A stretch of 58,183 bases of DNA from an uncultured Nitratireductor sp. (GTDB taxonomy: Bacteria; Pseudomonadota; Alphaproteobacteria; Rhizobiales; Rhizobiaceae): contig NZ_CAJXGF010000007.1 in the NCBI RefSeq assembly GCF_913053745.1, positions 1 to 58,183 on the forward strand. The letters are read 5' to 3'. Each line of letters begins with the position of its first letter. Within the stretch, counting starts at the first letter, position 1. A program made the translations under genes and the position numbers. Shown here piece by piece: positions 29,015 to 40,729 of the stretch. Under the pieces are notes generated by a model. It was given only the letters and a program-made list of their open reading frames with translations, was not told the DNA's origin and did no database searches.

Positions 29015-29043
29015 AAAAAGCCGCGCTGGAGCGCGGCTTTTTC
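29015..29043 (+). terminator. Terminator after thrS
   Basis: AGCCGCGC/GCGCGGCT stem with TGGA loop, flanked by A5 and T4-5. The A-run on the left lets it also act on the convergent gene at 29082. Confidence 0.88.
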
Positions 29044-29081
29044 TTGGGTATTCGGTTTCGTCTATCTGATTGGGGAATTGA

Positions 29082-30056
29082 TCAATCGGGGAACTGGTTG
29101 CGCGTGTCGAGCAGGTCCGTGGGCAAGAGTTCCACGTCCTGATTACGCCCTGGAACGACTGAAAAGTCCCTTTGATAGATTCGGTCGCGGTTCTTGGCGA
29201 CGATGGTGTAATCGCCCTCGGCGAGTACCATGGAGGCATAGGCGCTTACCGTCTCATGAACGATTTCGCCGGTATCGGTGAGGATAGACCAGGCGGTGTC
29301 GGCGATGGCTTCACCGCCGCGTTCGCGCACGAGTTTCATGGTCAGGTCGGCGGCACGGTGTTCGACCGTCGCCTCAGTCAGTTTGCCAGCTTCCACTCGG
29401 ATGTCGGAGCGAATAGCGGCGTTGATGGCGCCGTAATTGGAAAGAACGTGATATGTGCCGGCATTGAGGCGTACGATACTGCCGGGCTCGACATTCGGCA
29501 GGATCAGCGTTCCGTCGCCGATACTGTCTTCGCTTGCCTCATAGATCGAGAAGCGAAGCTGATTCTGTGGAATCCGCACTCCGCCTGGCAGGATTGCGTT
29601 GAGCTTGAGACCGCCGGCATCGAGAAACAAATCCTCGCGCATCGGATCGCGACCGACGGTGATGCGTTTGGTCACACCGGCACGGCCATAGGCAGCGTGG
29701 ACGAGATAGCTACCCGGAGCGAGTTCGAAAACGCCGTTGCCGCCGCGCGCAGTGGCAACAAGCGGCAATTTCTCGTCTGCGCCCGGCTGTGTTCCGAAAA
29801 TACGCCAGATCAGCCCGTCTGGAATTTCTGTACCGCCTTCGTTCAGATGCGCGACCAGCGTGACCTCGCCGGTATCAGCAATGGCGAGTGCATCGCTCAC
29901 GGAAGCGGGGGCATAATTGTTCAGGCCGGGCAGGCGCAAGCCGTCGACAGCTCTCGAGGCATCGTCTTGTGCCTGCGCAGAAAACGCCAGCAGGGGCGAG
30001 ACGTGCAGAGCGAGAAAAAAAAGGAAAGTTTTCGAAGAACCGCGCATGATAGACAT
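29082..30056 (-). CDS. Secreted protein of unknown function with repeated beta-sandwich-like segments
   Basis: A protein of about 324 residues with a signal peptide (MRGSSKTFLFFLALHVSPLL, cleavage near AQAQ). The mature part contains recurring blocks of about 90 residues with the pattern W-x-I/F-x-x-x-x-G, a core of short strands, and 'PGSYLVHAAYGRAG', 'AGTYHVLSNYGA', 'EGDYTIVAKNRDR' at equivalent places. These resemble carboxypeptidase-regulatory/PEGA-like beta-sandwich repeats. Rhizobial genomes carry similar conserved hypotheticals. Start could be 30056 or 30047. It converges with thrS. Confidence 0.6.
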   Translation of the reverse strand: MSIMRGSSKTFLFFLALHVSPLLAFSAQAQDDASRAVDGLRLPGLNNYAPASVSDALAIADTGEVTLVAHLNEGGTEIPDGLIWRIFGTQPGADEKLPLVATARGGNGVFELAPGSYLVHAAYGRAGVTKRITVGRDPMREDLFLDAGGLKLNAILPGGVRIPQNQLRFSIYEASEDSIGDGTLILPNVEPGSIVRLNAGTYHVLSNYGAINAAIRSDIRVEAGKLTEATVEHRAADLTMKLVRERGGEAIADTAWSILTDTGEIVHETVSAYASMVLAEGDYTIVAKNRDRIYQRDFSVVPGRNQDVELLPTDLLDTRNQFPD

Positions 30057-30274
30057 GAACCCCAAGGCGGTGGCAATTTCAAGGCGATTGTGCGATCTGG
30101 TGCCGACGAAATGCCAGTGCGCTGGATTAGGAAGTTCGTTTGTTGTCGGATCGGGGTGTGCAGAGTTTCAACTGTGAAAACCGCGCCACGTGTCCCGAAA
30201 GATGAAACGGATTTCGAACCCGGGTCACTATCTTTTGCCAGCCATTCAGCCTGTTTCAGGCATCGCATACCCCA

Positions 30275-30280
30275 CAGGAG
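30275..30280 (+). promoter_or_regulatory. Shine-Dalgarno site supporting a TTG start at 30288
   Basis: CAGGAG ends seven bases before TTG 30288, which starts the nitroreductase at the expected position for the family. No ATG is available nearby in frame. Confidence 0.6.
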
Positions 30281-30287
30281 ATAGACA

Positions 30288-30872
30288 TTGCATTCATCCG
30301 TGCTTGATTTCATGCTCGCGCGCCGCTCTACGCCGGTGAAGGACCTTGCGGAGCCGGCGCCTTCCCAAGAGGAGCTAGAGAGCATTCTGAAAGCGGCGTC
30401 GCGTGTGCCCGATCATGGACGGCTGACACCGTGGCGGTTTATTCTCTATCGGGGCGATGTGCGCGCTACGATCGGCGATGCGCTGGCCGAGCGCGCGGTG
30501 GAGCGCGAAGGCGAACTGCCGCAGGCGCGGATCGAGCAGGAGCGCACCCGCTTTTCACGTGCGCCGTTGGTGATCGGCGTGATTTGCGTGCCGAAGGAAA
30601 GCCCGGCAATTCCCGAATGGGAAATGTTCCTGTCCGGGGGCATGGCGGCGATGAACTTGATGATTGCCGCCAACGCGCTCGGTTACGGCACCAATCTAAT
30701 CACCAACTGGTATTCCAACGATGCGGAAGGCCGACGCATCCTCGGGCTTGCGCCCCAGGAGCGTGTCATTGGCTTCGTCCATATCGGCTCATACGATGTG
30801 GAACTGATGGAGCGTCCGCGTCCGGAGCTTGCGACCATCGTTTCCGACTATGCCGGCCCTTGGGAGGCATGA
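30288..30872 (+). CDS. Nitroreductase family protein (YdjA-like)
   Basis: A 194-residue FMN-dependent oxidoreductase. The N-terminal RRSTPVKDLAEPAP binds FMN phosphate, PDHGRLTPWRFI is the YdjA-type signature, and GYGTNLITNWY and GFVHIGSY complete the domain. The substrate is unknown. The start is TTG, supported by CAGGAG. Its stop overlaps the start of the flavin reductase gene (ATGA), suggesting that the two work on a common flavin-dependent step. Confidence 0.85.
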   Translation: MHSSVLDFMLARRSTPVKDLAEPAPSQEELESILKAASRVPDHGRLTPWRFILYRGDVRATIGDALAERAVEREGELPQARIEQERTRFSRAPLVIGVICVPKESPAIPEWEMFLSGGMAAMNLMIAANALGYGTNLITNWYSNDAEGRRILGLAPQERVIGFVHIGSYDVELMERPRPELATIVSDYAGPWEA

Positions 30873-31480
30873 TGTTTTACGAACCTTTCAAGGGACATGG
30901 CCTGCCGCACGATCCTTTCAAGGCCATCGTTTCACCGCGCCCCATCGGCTGGATTTCGACCCTTTCGAAAGACGGGTCTGCCAATCTCGCTCCCTATTCG
31001 TTTTTCAACGCGATCTCCTCCAATCCGCATCTGGTATTCTTCTCCTCCGAGGGGGCGAAAGACAGCGCTACTCACGCCCAAGAGACCGGTGAATTTGTCG
31101 TCAATCTTGCAAGCCGCAACTTGGCCGAACAGTTGAACGCCAGCGCGGTGGATGCGCCGCGCGGGGTTAGCGAATTCGCATATGCCGGGTTGACGCAAGC
31201 GCCGTCGACGCTGGTGAAGCCGCCGCGTGTGGCCGAATGCCACGCAGCGCTTGAATGCAAGGTTACCGAGGTGCGCCGACCTGTTGGGCTCAACGGCGCC
31301 TCGGCTGGCGTAATCGTCGTCACCGGCGAGGTGATCGGTGTTCATATCAGCGACGCGGTGCTGAGGGATGGGCTGTTCGATGCCGTCGCGGCCGGCAATA
31401 TGGCGCGCCTTGGCTATCGAGATTATTCATCGGTAACGGAGGTTTTCCAGATGACGCGGCCTCAGTGGGAGAGCGACTGA
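30869..31480 (+). CDS. Flavin reductase family protein (FMN-binding split barrel)
   Basis: A 203-residue protein with the flavin-reductase-like split barrel. Characteristic segments are SPRPIGWISTLSKDG (about 21-36), NLAPYSFFNAIS and FVVNLASRNLAEQ. Two consecutive ATG codons (30869 and 30872) are possible starts; the first overlaps the nitroreductase stop by four bases. Members of this exact subgroup bind FMN; reaction and partner are unknown, though coupling with the upstream nitroreductase is likely. Confidence 0.82.
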   Translation: MMFYEPFKGHGLPHDPFKAIVSPRPIGWISTLSKDGSANLAPYSFFNAISSNPHLVFFSSEGAKDSATHAQETGEFVVNLASRNLAEQLNASAVDAPRGVSEFAYAGLTQAPSTLVKPPRVAECHAALECKVTEVRRPVGLNGASAGVIVVTGEVIGVHISDAVLRDGLFDAVAAGNMARLGYRDYSSVTEVFQMTRPQWESD

Positions 31481-31487
31481 CGTCGCA

Positions 31488-32372
31488 TCAGCGCGATGAC
31501 GCCTCTCCCGCTCGTGCAAGCACCCGTTCGGCAAGGGCAAGGTGCGGACGATCATACATGCGTCCACCGACATTGACGACACCGGCATTGCCTGCCGCAG
31601 CGAAAGCTTCGACCACAGTCCGGGCCTTCTCGATTTCGTCCGCAGACGGCGTGAAGGTGGCATTGATCGACGCGATCTGTCTGGGATGAATGGCCATTTT
31701 GGCCACAAAGCCATCGCGCGCGGCCAGTTGGCAGTCCCGTTCGAATGCATCCGTATCCGAAAAATTGGGGAACACCGTATCGATGGCGGGCACACCGGCC
31801 GCGGCGGCGGCAAGCAAAGTCATGCTGCGCGCGAACTGAAAGAGCGGCGTGTAGCTGCCATCTTCATTGCGTGCGGCGAGGGCACCGATATCCGCCGACA
31901 AGTCTTCCGCCCCCCAGGTAAGGCCGGAGAGCCGTTCGCTCGCTCCACGATAGCTGGAGGCGTTGAGGACACCCATCGCTGTCTCGGTGATGATCGGAAG
32001 GATACGGGTTCGCCCGTCTTCAATGCCGTTTTCGGCCTCGTGAACGCGCAGCGCTGTAGCCAGATGCGCCACATCGCCGCCGTCTTCTGCCTTGGGTAGA
32101 ACGATGCCGTCGGGACGTGCGTCCATGATGCCGGCGAGATCCTTGTCGGTCAGACCGCTCGCCAGATCGTTGACCCGGACATAAAGCTGCGCGCGTGTGC
32201 GGGCGCGCCCCGATTTCAGGAAGGTGGCGGCTATTTGTCGGCTTGCTGCCTTGTTGTCCGGGCTTACCGAATCTTCCAGGTCGATGATGAGCACGTCGCT
32301 CTCGGAACCAAGAGCCTTTTCCAGCTTGCGCTCCGAATCGCCGGGTACGAACAGAAGCGAACGCATCGTCAT
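31488..32372 (-). CDS. CitE-like HpcH/HpaI aldolase (acyl-CoA lyase or thioesterase)
   Basis: A 294-residue TIM-barrel protein of the CitE/malyl-CoA lyase family. RSLLFVPGDSERKLEKAL is the N-terminal CoA-binding signature; metal ligands are expected at DLEDSVSPDNK, ITETAMGVLN and WGAEDLSADIGA. Relatives cleave or form (S)-malyl-CoA, citramalyl-CoA or beta-methylmalyl-CoA, or hydrolyse malyl-CoA. Its ATG overlaps the stop of the MaoC-like gene (ATGA), so the two probably form one short pathway step. It converges with the flavin reductase gene. Confidence 0.87.
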   Translation of the reverse strand: MTMRSLLFVPGDSERKLEKALGSESDVLIIDLEDSVSPDNKAASRQIAATFLKSGRARTRAQLYVRVNDLASGLTDKDLAGIMDARPDGIVLPKAEDGGDVAHLATALRVHEAENGIEDGRTRILPIITETAMGVLNASSYRGASERLSGLTWGAEDLSADIGALAARNEDGSYTPLFQFARSMTLLAAAAAGVPAIDTVFPNFSDTDAFERDCQLAARDGFVAKMAIHPRQIASINATFTPSADEIEKARTVVEAFAAAGNAGVVNVGGRMYDRPHLALAERVLARAGEASSR

Positions 32373-32824
32373 CTGGCTTTCTTCTTGAGGATCATCGCTT
32401 GGCGCAGGCAGCGCGCCACAAGCCTGTTATCCTGATTGTAGGCGCGGTGCTCGAATTCAACGATGCCGCGATCGGGTTTGGACTTCGATTCGCGTACGAA
32501 TTTCACCTCCGTCTCGACGCGGATCGTATCGCCATGGAACACCGGGTGAGGGAAACTGGTCTCCGTCATGCCCAAATTGGCCACCGTCGTGCCGAGCGTC
32601 GTGTCGTGGACGGAGATGCCGATCATTAGGCCTAGAGTGAATAGCGAATTGACAAGCGGTTTGCCCCATTCGGTCTTTTCGGCGAAGTCGAAGTCGATGT
32701 GGAGCGGTTGCGGATTCAGCGTCATGGTCGAAAACAGCATGTTGTCGCTTTCAGTGACGCTTTTGCGCAGCGTGTGCTGGAACACCTGTCCCGGATGAAA
32801 TTCGTGAAGATACAGACCGGCCAT
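32369..32824 (-). CDS. MaoC-like hydratase (hot-dog fold)
   Basis: A 151-residue single hot-dog domain protein. The hydratase-2 motif is degenerate but recognisable in HIDFDFAEKTEWGKPLVNS (split as HIDFDFAEKTEW and GKPLVNS). It likely hydrates an enoyl-CoA, giving the substrate for the CitE-like enzyme downstream. The start at 32824 (MAGLYLHEFHPG) has GGAG at a good distance; the frame is open for another 165 bases upstream, including ATG 32863. It diverges from the DUF2336 gene. Confidence 0.82.
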   Translation of the reverse strand: MAGLYLHEFHPGQVFQHTLRKSVTESDNMLFSTMTLNPQPLHIDFDFAEKTEWGKPLVNSLFTLGLMIGISVHDTTLGTTVANLGMTETSFPHPVFHGDTIRVETEVKFVRESKSKPDRGIVEFEHRAYNQDNRLVARCLRQAMILKKKAR

Positions 32825-32962
32825 TCGGCTTCTCCAATCCTGCTTTTCCGACGGATCCTCCATGTCTTGATAGGCGTGTGGGAGCCCCCTCGCAAGCGGG
32901 CACTTATGGTAAACGTTTCCTATACGAATTCCCGCTAGGGTCGCTTCAGACAGGGTGGGAGC

Positions 32963-34117
32963 GTGACTTCGGTGCAAGTGGTTCAGCATTTTCTAAGATG
33001 GATGGAAACGGCCAAAGTGGGCGAGCGAGCGGGAGCCGCGGCGGCCCTTGCAAGAGCTTATCTCGAAAAGGAATTGCCCTTCGAGGACCGTTACGCGGCC
33101 GAGGCCGCGTTGACGGCACTGCTCGACGATCCGTCTTCCAAGGTTCGTGCGGCGCTGGCCGAAGCGCTCTCGATAAGCCGGCATGCACCCATTCAGGTGG
33201 TTGCCGCTCTTGCCGCCGATCAGCCGGACGTTGCTGCGCCAATTCTGGCGCGCTCGCCGGTGCTTTCCGACACCGATCTGGTAGACCGCGTGGCCGATGG
33301 CCGTTCAGACACACAGCGACTGATTGCGCAGAGGCCGCAACTCGCCATGGGTGTTTCTGCGGCCATTGCCGAGGTCGGGTCGCGGGATGCCTGCCTCGCC
33401 ATGCTCGATAATCCCAGTGCCGATATCGCGGCATTGAGTTTCAGGCGCATGATTGAACGCCATGGTGGCGATGCTGGTCTGCGCGAAGCGTTATCGGCAG
33501 ACCGACGCCTGCCGTCCGACTGCCGGCATGTGCTTCTGGTGCAACTTGGCGAGGCTTTGCGGGAGGCGCCGCTTGTCAAGGCTCTGGTTGGCGCGGCGCG
33601 GGCCGAGAAATTGACGCGGGAGGCTTGTATTCGCGCGTCGCTGACGTTGATCGAGAGCATCGATCCCAGCGAGCACACTGCACTGGTGGAGCATTTGCGC
33701 ATTCGTGGCGATTTAACGGTCGGGTTTATCGTGCGCACGGTCGCCCATGGGAAGATCGACTTCTTCGGCAATGTGCTTATGGCGCTCACAGGGCAGTCAC
33801 ACAGCCGCGTGAAGGGATTGTTGGTGAACGGACGCGATCTCGCTATTGCGACACTCCTACAAAAAGCCGGATTGGCAAAACCGGTCCATCGGCCCGTTAT
33901 CCGAGCGCTTTCGGTGTGGCGGGATGTGGCACAGGGCAAGCGCGTCGCCGGCGCTCAGGAAGTCTCTTGGCTGATGCTCGAGAGCATTGGCGCAACGCCT
34001 GGACAGGCCGGTCCCGACGCCGAAGCGACCGACCTTGCAGGTCTGTTACGGTCCGTCCATCTCGACGCGCTGCGCGAGAATGCGCGTCTCCAGGCACAAG
34101 CGATCGCGGCAGCCTGA
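32963..34117 (+). CDS. DUF2336 domain protein (helical repeats)
   Basis: A 384-residue all-helical protein of the DUF2336 family found in alphaproteobacteria. It is Ala/Leu/Arg-rich with HEAT-like repeat units (for example SSKVRAALAEALS and NPSADIAALSFRRMIE). Start is GTG 32963, supported by GGTGGGA just upstream. No catalytic motif is seen. Function unknown; some members have been linked to regulation of motility or chromosome processes, which I cannot test here. It converges with parE. Confidence 0.78.
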   Translation: MTSVQVVQHFLRWMETAKVGERAGAAAALARAYLEKELPFEDRYAAEAALTALLDDPSSKVRAALAEALSISRHAPIQVVAALAADQPDVAAPILARSPVLSDTDLVDRVADGRSDTQRLIAQRPQLAMGVSAAIAEVGSRDACLAMLDNPSADIAALSFRRMIERHGGDAGLREALSADRRLPSDCRHVLLVQLGEALREAPLVKALVGAARAEKLTREACIRASLTLIESIDPSEHTALVEHLRIRGDLTVGFIVRTVAHGKIDFFGNVLMALTGQSHSRVKGLLVNGRDLAIATLLQKAGLAKPVHRPVIRALSVWRDVAQGKRVAGAQEVSWLMLESIGATPGQAGPDAEATDLAGLLRSVHLDALRENARLQAQAIAAA

Positions 34118-34146
34118 ACTCAAACATCCAAGCGCGAATCAGCGGA

Positions 34147-36198
<2,052 letters not shown>

Positions 36199-36348
36199 GA
36201 AGCGTGTGGTTTCCTGTCCGCGAATCACATCTCAGTTTGCCATGGATTCCAGGGCAAAGCGAAGCCTGTTCCGGTTCCGTTCGGAGTGTGTGGACGACGC
36301 TTTATCAGAAAGCGCGGGCCCCAGCCAAGAGCCATGGGCGAAATGGGT

Positions 36349-36379
36349 GATCATCTCCCTCCGACGGGGGGAGATGATC
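36349..36379. other. Perfect inverted repeat between parE and gcvP
   Basis: GATCATCTCCC at 36349-36359 pairs perfectly with GGGAGATGATC at 36369-36379. It begins 13 bases past the gcvP stop (minus strand). Without a T-run on that strand it is not a standard terminator; it may protect the 3' end of the gcv mRNA or be a small intergenic repeat. Confidence 0.6.
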
Positions 36380-36391
36380 TTATTGATTGGT

Positions 36392-39193
36392 CTAACTCGC
36401 CAGCGCCTCGATGGGTGGGCAGGCGCAGACCAGATTGCGGTCGCCGCCGACATTGTCGACGCGTGAGACCGGCGGCCAGAATTTGGACGCCGCCGCGAGC
36501 GAACCTTCGGGGAAGGCGGCCTCGGCGCGACTGTAGGGATGGGGCCAGTCGTCGGCCATCAACTCCATTGCCGTGTGCGGTGCGTTGGCGAGCGGATTGT
36601 TGTCCTTGGGCCAGTCGCCTTTTTCCACGCGAGCCGCTTCATCGGCAATGGAGATCATCGCCTGGCAGAAGCGGTCGATTTCGCTTTTCGGTTCCGACTC
36701 GGTGGGTTCCACCATCAGCGTCCCGGCGACGGGAAAACTCATGGTCGGTGCGTGGAAGCCGTAATCGATGAGCCGCTTGGCGATGTCGTCGACGGTGACG
36801 CCGGCCCGGTCCTTGAAGACGCGCGTGTCGAGGATACATTCATGCGCCACGCGGTCGTTGCGGCCCTTGTAGAGTACTGGGTAGTGCTCTTTAAGGCTGT
36901 GGGCGATGTAATTGGCGTTGAGAATCGCCATTTCCGTCGCCCGCTTGAGACCGTCGCCGCCCATCATGCGAATATACATCCAGGTGATCGGCAGGATCGA
37001 CGCGCTGCCGTATGGCGCCGCGGCCACCGCATGACCACTGCCAAGCGCCACATGCCCCGGCACGAACGGTTTCAGGTGCGCCTTGACGCCGATGGGACCG
37101 ACGCCCGGTCCACCACCGCCATGGGGAATGCAGAAGGTCTTGTGCAGATTCAGGTGGCAGACATCCGCGCCCAGATCGCCCGGACGGGCAAGCCCGACCA
37201 TTGCGTTGAGATTGGCGCCGTCGAAATAGACCTGGCCGCCATGCTCGTGGATCAACGCGCACATGTCGCGCACGCCTTCCTCGAACACGCCGTGGGTGGA
37301 CGGGTAGGTAAGCATGAGAGCGGCAAGCCTGTCTGAATGTTCTGCCGCCTTCGCCGTCAGATCGTTCTGATCGATATTGCCATCGTCTGTGCAGCGCACG
37401 ACCACCACCCGCATACCCGCCATCGAGGCGGAAGCCGGATTGGTGCCATGAGCGGAGGAGGGGATGAGACAGATGTCGCGGTCAGCCTCGCCACGCTCGG
37501 CATGGTAGCGGCGGATCGCCAGAAGGCCGGCATACTCGCCCTGGCTGCCGGCATTGGGCTGCAGCGAGACCGCATCGAAGCCGGTGATTTCCGAGAGCCA
37601 GCGGTCGAGATCCTCGGTCATCTGGCGATAACCCACCGTGTGTTCGGCCGGTGCAAAGGGGTGCAGGCCTGCCACTTCCGGCCAACTGACGGGCATCATC
37701 TCTGCGGCGGCATTGAGCTTCATGGTGCAGGAGCCGAGCGGGATCATGGCGCGGTCAAGCGCAAGATCCTTGTCGGCGAGCCTGCGCAGAAAGCGCATCA
37801 TTTCGGTTTCCGAGCGGTGCGAATGGAAATCCGGTTGGGTGAGAAAGCTTCGTCCGCGTGCTTCGAAGGGCGCAAGACGAGGGGCGCTCTCCGGCAATTC
37901 CGCGCCGAACAGGGTGGCAAGGCCTGCCAGATCGTCCTCCCCGGTGGTTTCGTCGAGATTGATGCCGAGCCGGTCGGCATCAACGATGCGCAGAAGACGA
38001 CCATCGGCCTCGGCCTGCGCGGCGATCTGCTTGGCTTTGCCCGGAACGGTTACCGTGACCGTGTCGAAGATCACGTCGCCGGCGAGCTGAATGCCTGCGG
38101 CCTTCAGCCCTGCATGCAAACGCGCTGTCCGTTCGTGCACGGCTTCGGCTATGGCCACGAGCCCCCCCGGCCCATGCCAGATCGCGTACGCAGCCGCCAT
38201 GTTGGCGAGCAGCGCCTGCGCGGTGCAGATGTTGGAGGTGGCCTTGTCGCGGCGGATGTGCTGTTCGCGGGTCTGGAGCGCCAGTCGATAGCCCGCACGG
38301 CCGTGCGCATCGGTCGACTGGCCGACAAGACGGCCGGGCATGAGGCGCGTCAGCTTGTCCGAAACGGCGCAGTAAGCAGCGTGTGGTCCGCCAAAGCCCA
38401 TTGGAACGCCGAAGCGTTGCATCGAGCCGACGGCTATGTCCGCACCAAGCTCTGCAGGCGTCTTGCTCAGGATGAGGCCGAGCGGATCGGCGACCATGAT
38501 AATTACGACACCCTTTTCCTTTGCTTCGGAAATCAGGGCGCCATGGTCGCCGTAGACGCCATAGGTATCGGCCCAGGGCACGATCAGCGCGAATGTGTCA
38601 TCGTCGATCGTGTCGCCGTCGACTTCGATGCCCAGCGGTGCTGCGCGGGTGACCACCACGTCGTGTGTTTGCGGGTGGAGTTCTCCGGCAAATGCCAGTC
38701 TGCTGCGTTTCGAGCGGTGATGGCGCCAGGCAATGCCCACGGCTTCGGCCACGGCCGAGCCTTCGTCCAGCAGCGAGGCGGAGGCGACCGGCAGGCCGGT
38801 CAGTTCCGTCACCAGCGTCTGGAAATGGAACAAAAGCTCAAGGCGGCCCTGGCTGATCTCCGACTGGTAGGGCGTGTAAGCCGTATACCAGGCGGGGTTC
38901 TCGAACAGGTTGCGCTGGATGACCGGCGGCACCTTTACGCCGTGATAGCCGGCGCCGATGAAGCTTTTCAGCACCTTGTTCTGGCGCATGGCGGCGCCAA
39001 GCTCGTCAAGTGCCTCGGATTCGCTGGCTGCCGGCGGCAGATCGAGCGGGCGATCGAGGCGAATCGAATTCGGCACCGCCTGCGAAATCAGCGTTTCGAG
39101 CGACGGCACGCCAAGCGTGGCCAGCATAGACTTGGTTTCTTCGCCACGCGGACCGATGTGGCGGGCAGCGAAGGGAACGGTGTTCTTGGACAT
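36392..39193 (-). CDS. gcvP: Glycine dehydrogenase (decarboxylating), P protein
   Basis: A 933-residue PLP enzyme of the glycine cleavage system: it decarboxylates glycine and passes aminomethyl to the lipoyl arm of GcvH. Two homologous halves are fused as in other proteobacteria. The PLP lysine is in [20 protein letters not shown] (about residue 690). The N-terminal [12 protein letters not shown] and the [13 protein letters not shown] region are typical. It is the last gene of gcvTHP, starting nine bases after the gcvH stop. Expression should respond to glycine through the riboswitch upstream of gcvT. Confidence 0.96.
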   Translation of the reverse strand: MSKNTVPFAARHIGPRGEETKSMLATLGVPSLETLISQAVPNSIRLDRPLDLPPAASESEALDELGAAMRQNKVLKSFIGAGYHGVKVPPVIQRNLFENPAWYTAYTPYQSEISQGRLELLFHFQTLVTELTGLPVASASLLDEGSAVAEAVGIAWRHHRSKRSRLAFAGELHPQTHDVVVTRAAPLGIEVDGDTIDDDTFALIVPWADTYGVYGDHGALISEAKEKGVVIIMVADPLGLILSKTPAELGADIAVGSMQRFGVPMGFGGPHAAYCAVSDKLTRLMPGRLVGQSTDAHGRAGYRLALQTREQHIRRDKATSNICTAQALLANMAAAYAIWHGPGGLVAIAEAVHERTARLHAGLKAAGIQLAGDVIFDTVTVTVPGKAKQIAAQAEADGRLLRIVDADRLGINLDETTGEDDLAGLATLFGAELPESAPRLAPFEARGRSFLTQPDFHSHRSETEMMRFLRRLADKDLALDRAMIPLGSCTMKLNAAAEMMPVSWPEVAGLHPFAPAEHTVGYRQMTEDLDRWLSEITGFDAVSLQPNAGSQGEYAGLLAIRRYHAERGEADRDICLIPSSAHGTNPASASMAGMRVVVVRCTDDGNIDQNDLTAKAAEHSDRLAALMLTYPSTHGVFEEGVRDMCALIHEHGGQVYFDGANLNAMVGLARPGDLGADVCHLNLHKTFCIPHGGGGPGVGPIGVKAHLKPFVPGHVALGSGHAVAAAPYGSASILPITWMYIRMMGGDGLKRATEMAILNANYIAHSLKEHYPVLYKGRNDRVAHECILDTRVFKDRAGVTVDDIAKRLIDYGFHAPTMSFPVAGTLMVEPTESEPKSEIDRFCQAMISIADEAARVEKGDWPKDNNPLANAPHTAMELMADDWPHPYSRAEAAFPEGSLAAASKFWPPVSRVDNVGGDRNLVCACPPIEALAS

Positions 39194-39202
39194 GATGTTT
39201 CC

Positions 39203-39571
39203 TCAGGCAATCGACGCCTTGTAGGCGGCTTCGTCCATCAGGCCTTCAAGCTGGCTCTCATCGGCAAGTTTCATCTTCCACAGCCATCCATCGCCAGTTG
39301 GGGCGGAATTGACGAGCGCGGGATCGCTGGTCAGGGCTTCGTTCACCTCGGAGACTTCTCCGTCTGCCGGGGCGTAGACGTCGGAGGCGGCTTTGACGGA
39401 TTCCACGACGACGGCTGTGTCGCCCCTGGACAGTTCCGCGCCGCTTTCCGGCAGTTCCACGAACACCAAATCGCCAAGCTGCTCCTGCGCGTAGTCGGTG
39501 ATGCCGACCGTTGCGACGCCGTTCTCTACTTTGATCCACTCGTGATCTTCGGTGAAATAGATTTGGCTCAT
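39203..39571 (-). CDS. gcvH: Glycine cleavage system H protein
   Basis: A 122-residue lipoyl carrier that shuttles the aminomethyl group between P, T and L proteins. The lipoylated lysine is K60 in [14 protein letters not shown]. The full domain, from [10 protein letters not shown] to the C-terminal helices, is present. It lies between gcvT (seven-base gap) and gcvP. Confidence 0.96.
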   Translation of the reverse strand: MSQIYFTEDHEWIKVENGVATVGITDYAQEQLGDLVFVELPESGAELSRGDTAVVVESVKAASDVYAPADGEVSEVNEALTSDPALVNSAPTGDGWLWKMKLADESQLEGLMDEAAYKASIA

Positions 39572-39578
39572 CTGGCTG

Positions 39579-40682
39579 TTATCCTTTTTTGTAGCGCTGC
39601 GGCGTGAAGGGAAGGGGGTGAACGTCTAGCGCGATGCGATTGCCGCGCACTTCGGTAAAAAGGTGGGTTCCGGGTTTGGAGAGCGCCTTGGCGACATAGC
39701 CCATGGCAACCGGATGACCGGCGGTGGGACCGAAACCGCCAGAGGTGACACGGCCAACGGTCTCGCCTGTCTCGTTGATGAGCGGCGCGCCCGCGCGCAC
39801 GGGCTGGCGACCTTCCGGCTTCAGGCCGACGCGCTTTTCCTTAGCGCCATTGGCAATAATCCTCTGCAGGGCCTGCGCACCGATGAAATCTCCCTGTTCG
39901 CGCAGCGCCTTGGGAACGGCCCAGAGGATTGCGGCGCTTGCAGGGTCGGTATTCTCGTCGAGGTCCTGCCCGTGCAGGCAAAGTCCCGCTTCCAGGCGCA
40001 GACTGTCGCGAGCGGCGAGCCCAACCCACTGCACGCGATCGTCTTCGAGCAGTGTACGGGCGAAGCGCTCCGCTTCGTTGGCGGGGAGGGCGACCTCGAA
40101 ACCGTCTTCACCCGTATAGCCGGAGCGGGCGGCGAACCAGCCATCGCGCGGTTCCGTACCGGTCATGAATGTCAGGTCGCTCAGATCAAGGCCGGCAGCG
40201 ATCATTACGGCCTCGGCATCGGGGCCCTGCAGCGCCAGAAGAACGCGTTCCAGCGGTGTAAAGGAAACGTCGAAATCCGAGGCGATGGCACGCAAATGCG
40301 CTTCATCCTTCGCGGCATTACCGGCATTCGCCACAATCATGAAGCGGCTTTCGCCGAGGCGGGTGACGATCAGGTCATCGATGATGCCGGCCTGCTCATT
40401 GAGAAGGACAGTATATTTCGACTGACCTTCCTTCAGGTCAGTCGCTTCGAGCGGGCAGGCGCGCGAAAGGAAACCGGTTGTTCCTACGCCTTCGATCTCG
40501 AACAATTGCATGTGGGAGATGTCGAACAGGCCCGCGCTCTCACGTGTGTGCAGGTGCTCTTTCATCACGCCGGCGGGATAGGTCAGCGGCATACGCCAGC
40601 CGGCGAATGTGCCGAAACGCGCACCTGCATCTTCATGCAGCGCTTCCAGCGGCAGATGTTTTGGGGATTTCGCGTCGCTCAT
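39579..40682 (-). CDS. gcvT: Glycine cleavage system T protein (aminomethyltransferase)
   Basis: A 367-residue tetrahydrofolate-dependent enzyme that releases ammonia and makes methylene-THF. Signatures are [33 protein letters not shown] (split as [18 protein letters not shown] and [13 protein letters not shown], about 25-57), [13 protein letters not shown] and [18 protein letters not shown]. Two adjacent ATG codons exist (40685, 40682); GGAGG at 40687-40691 is too close to the first, so 40682 is preferred. First gene of gcvTHP, under the tandem glycine riboswitch. Confidence 0.95.
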   Translation of the reverse strand: MSDAKSPKHLPLEALHEDAGARFGTFAGWRMPLTYPAGVMKEHLHTRESAGLFDISHMQLFEIEGVGTTGFLSRACPLEATDLKEGQSKYTVLLNEQAGIIDDLIVTRLGESRFMIVANAGNAAKDEAHLRAIASDFDVSFTPLERVLLALQGPDAEAVMIAAGLDLSDLTFMTGTEPRDGWFAARSGYTGEDGFEVALPANEAERFARTLLEDDRVQWVGLAARDSLRLEAGLCLHGQDLDENTDPASAAILWAVPKALREQGDFIGAQALQRIIANGAKEKRVGLKPEGRQPVRAGAPLINETGETVGRVTSGGFGPTAGHPVAMGYVAKALSKPGTHLFTEVRGNRIALDVHPLPFTPQRYKKG

Positions 40683-40729
40683 CATTCCTCCAGAATCGCA
40701 CGCATGCCGCGTCAAGCGACATGTTCGTG

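Noticed and set aside
37337..39607. A 756-residue open frame on the plus strand
   Set aside because: Antisense to gcvP and gcvH; composition is typical of a GC-rich shadow frame and no domain is seen.
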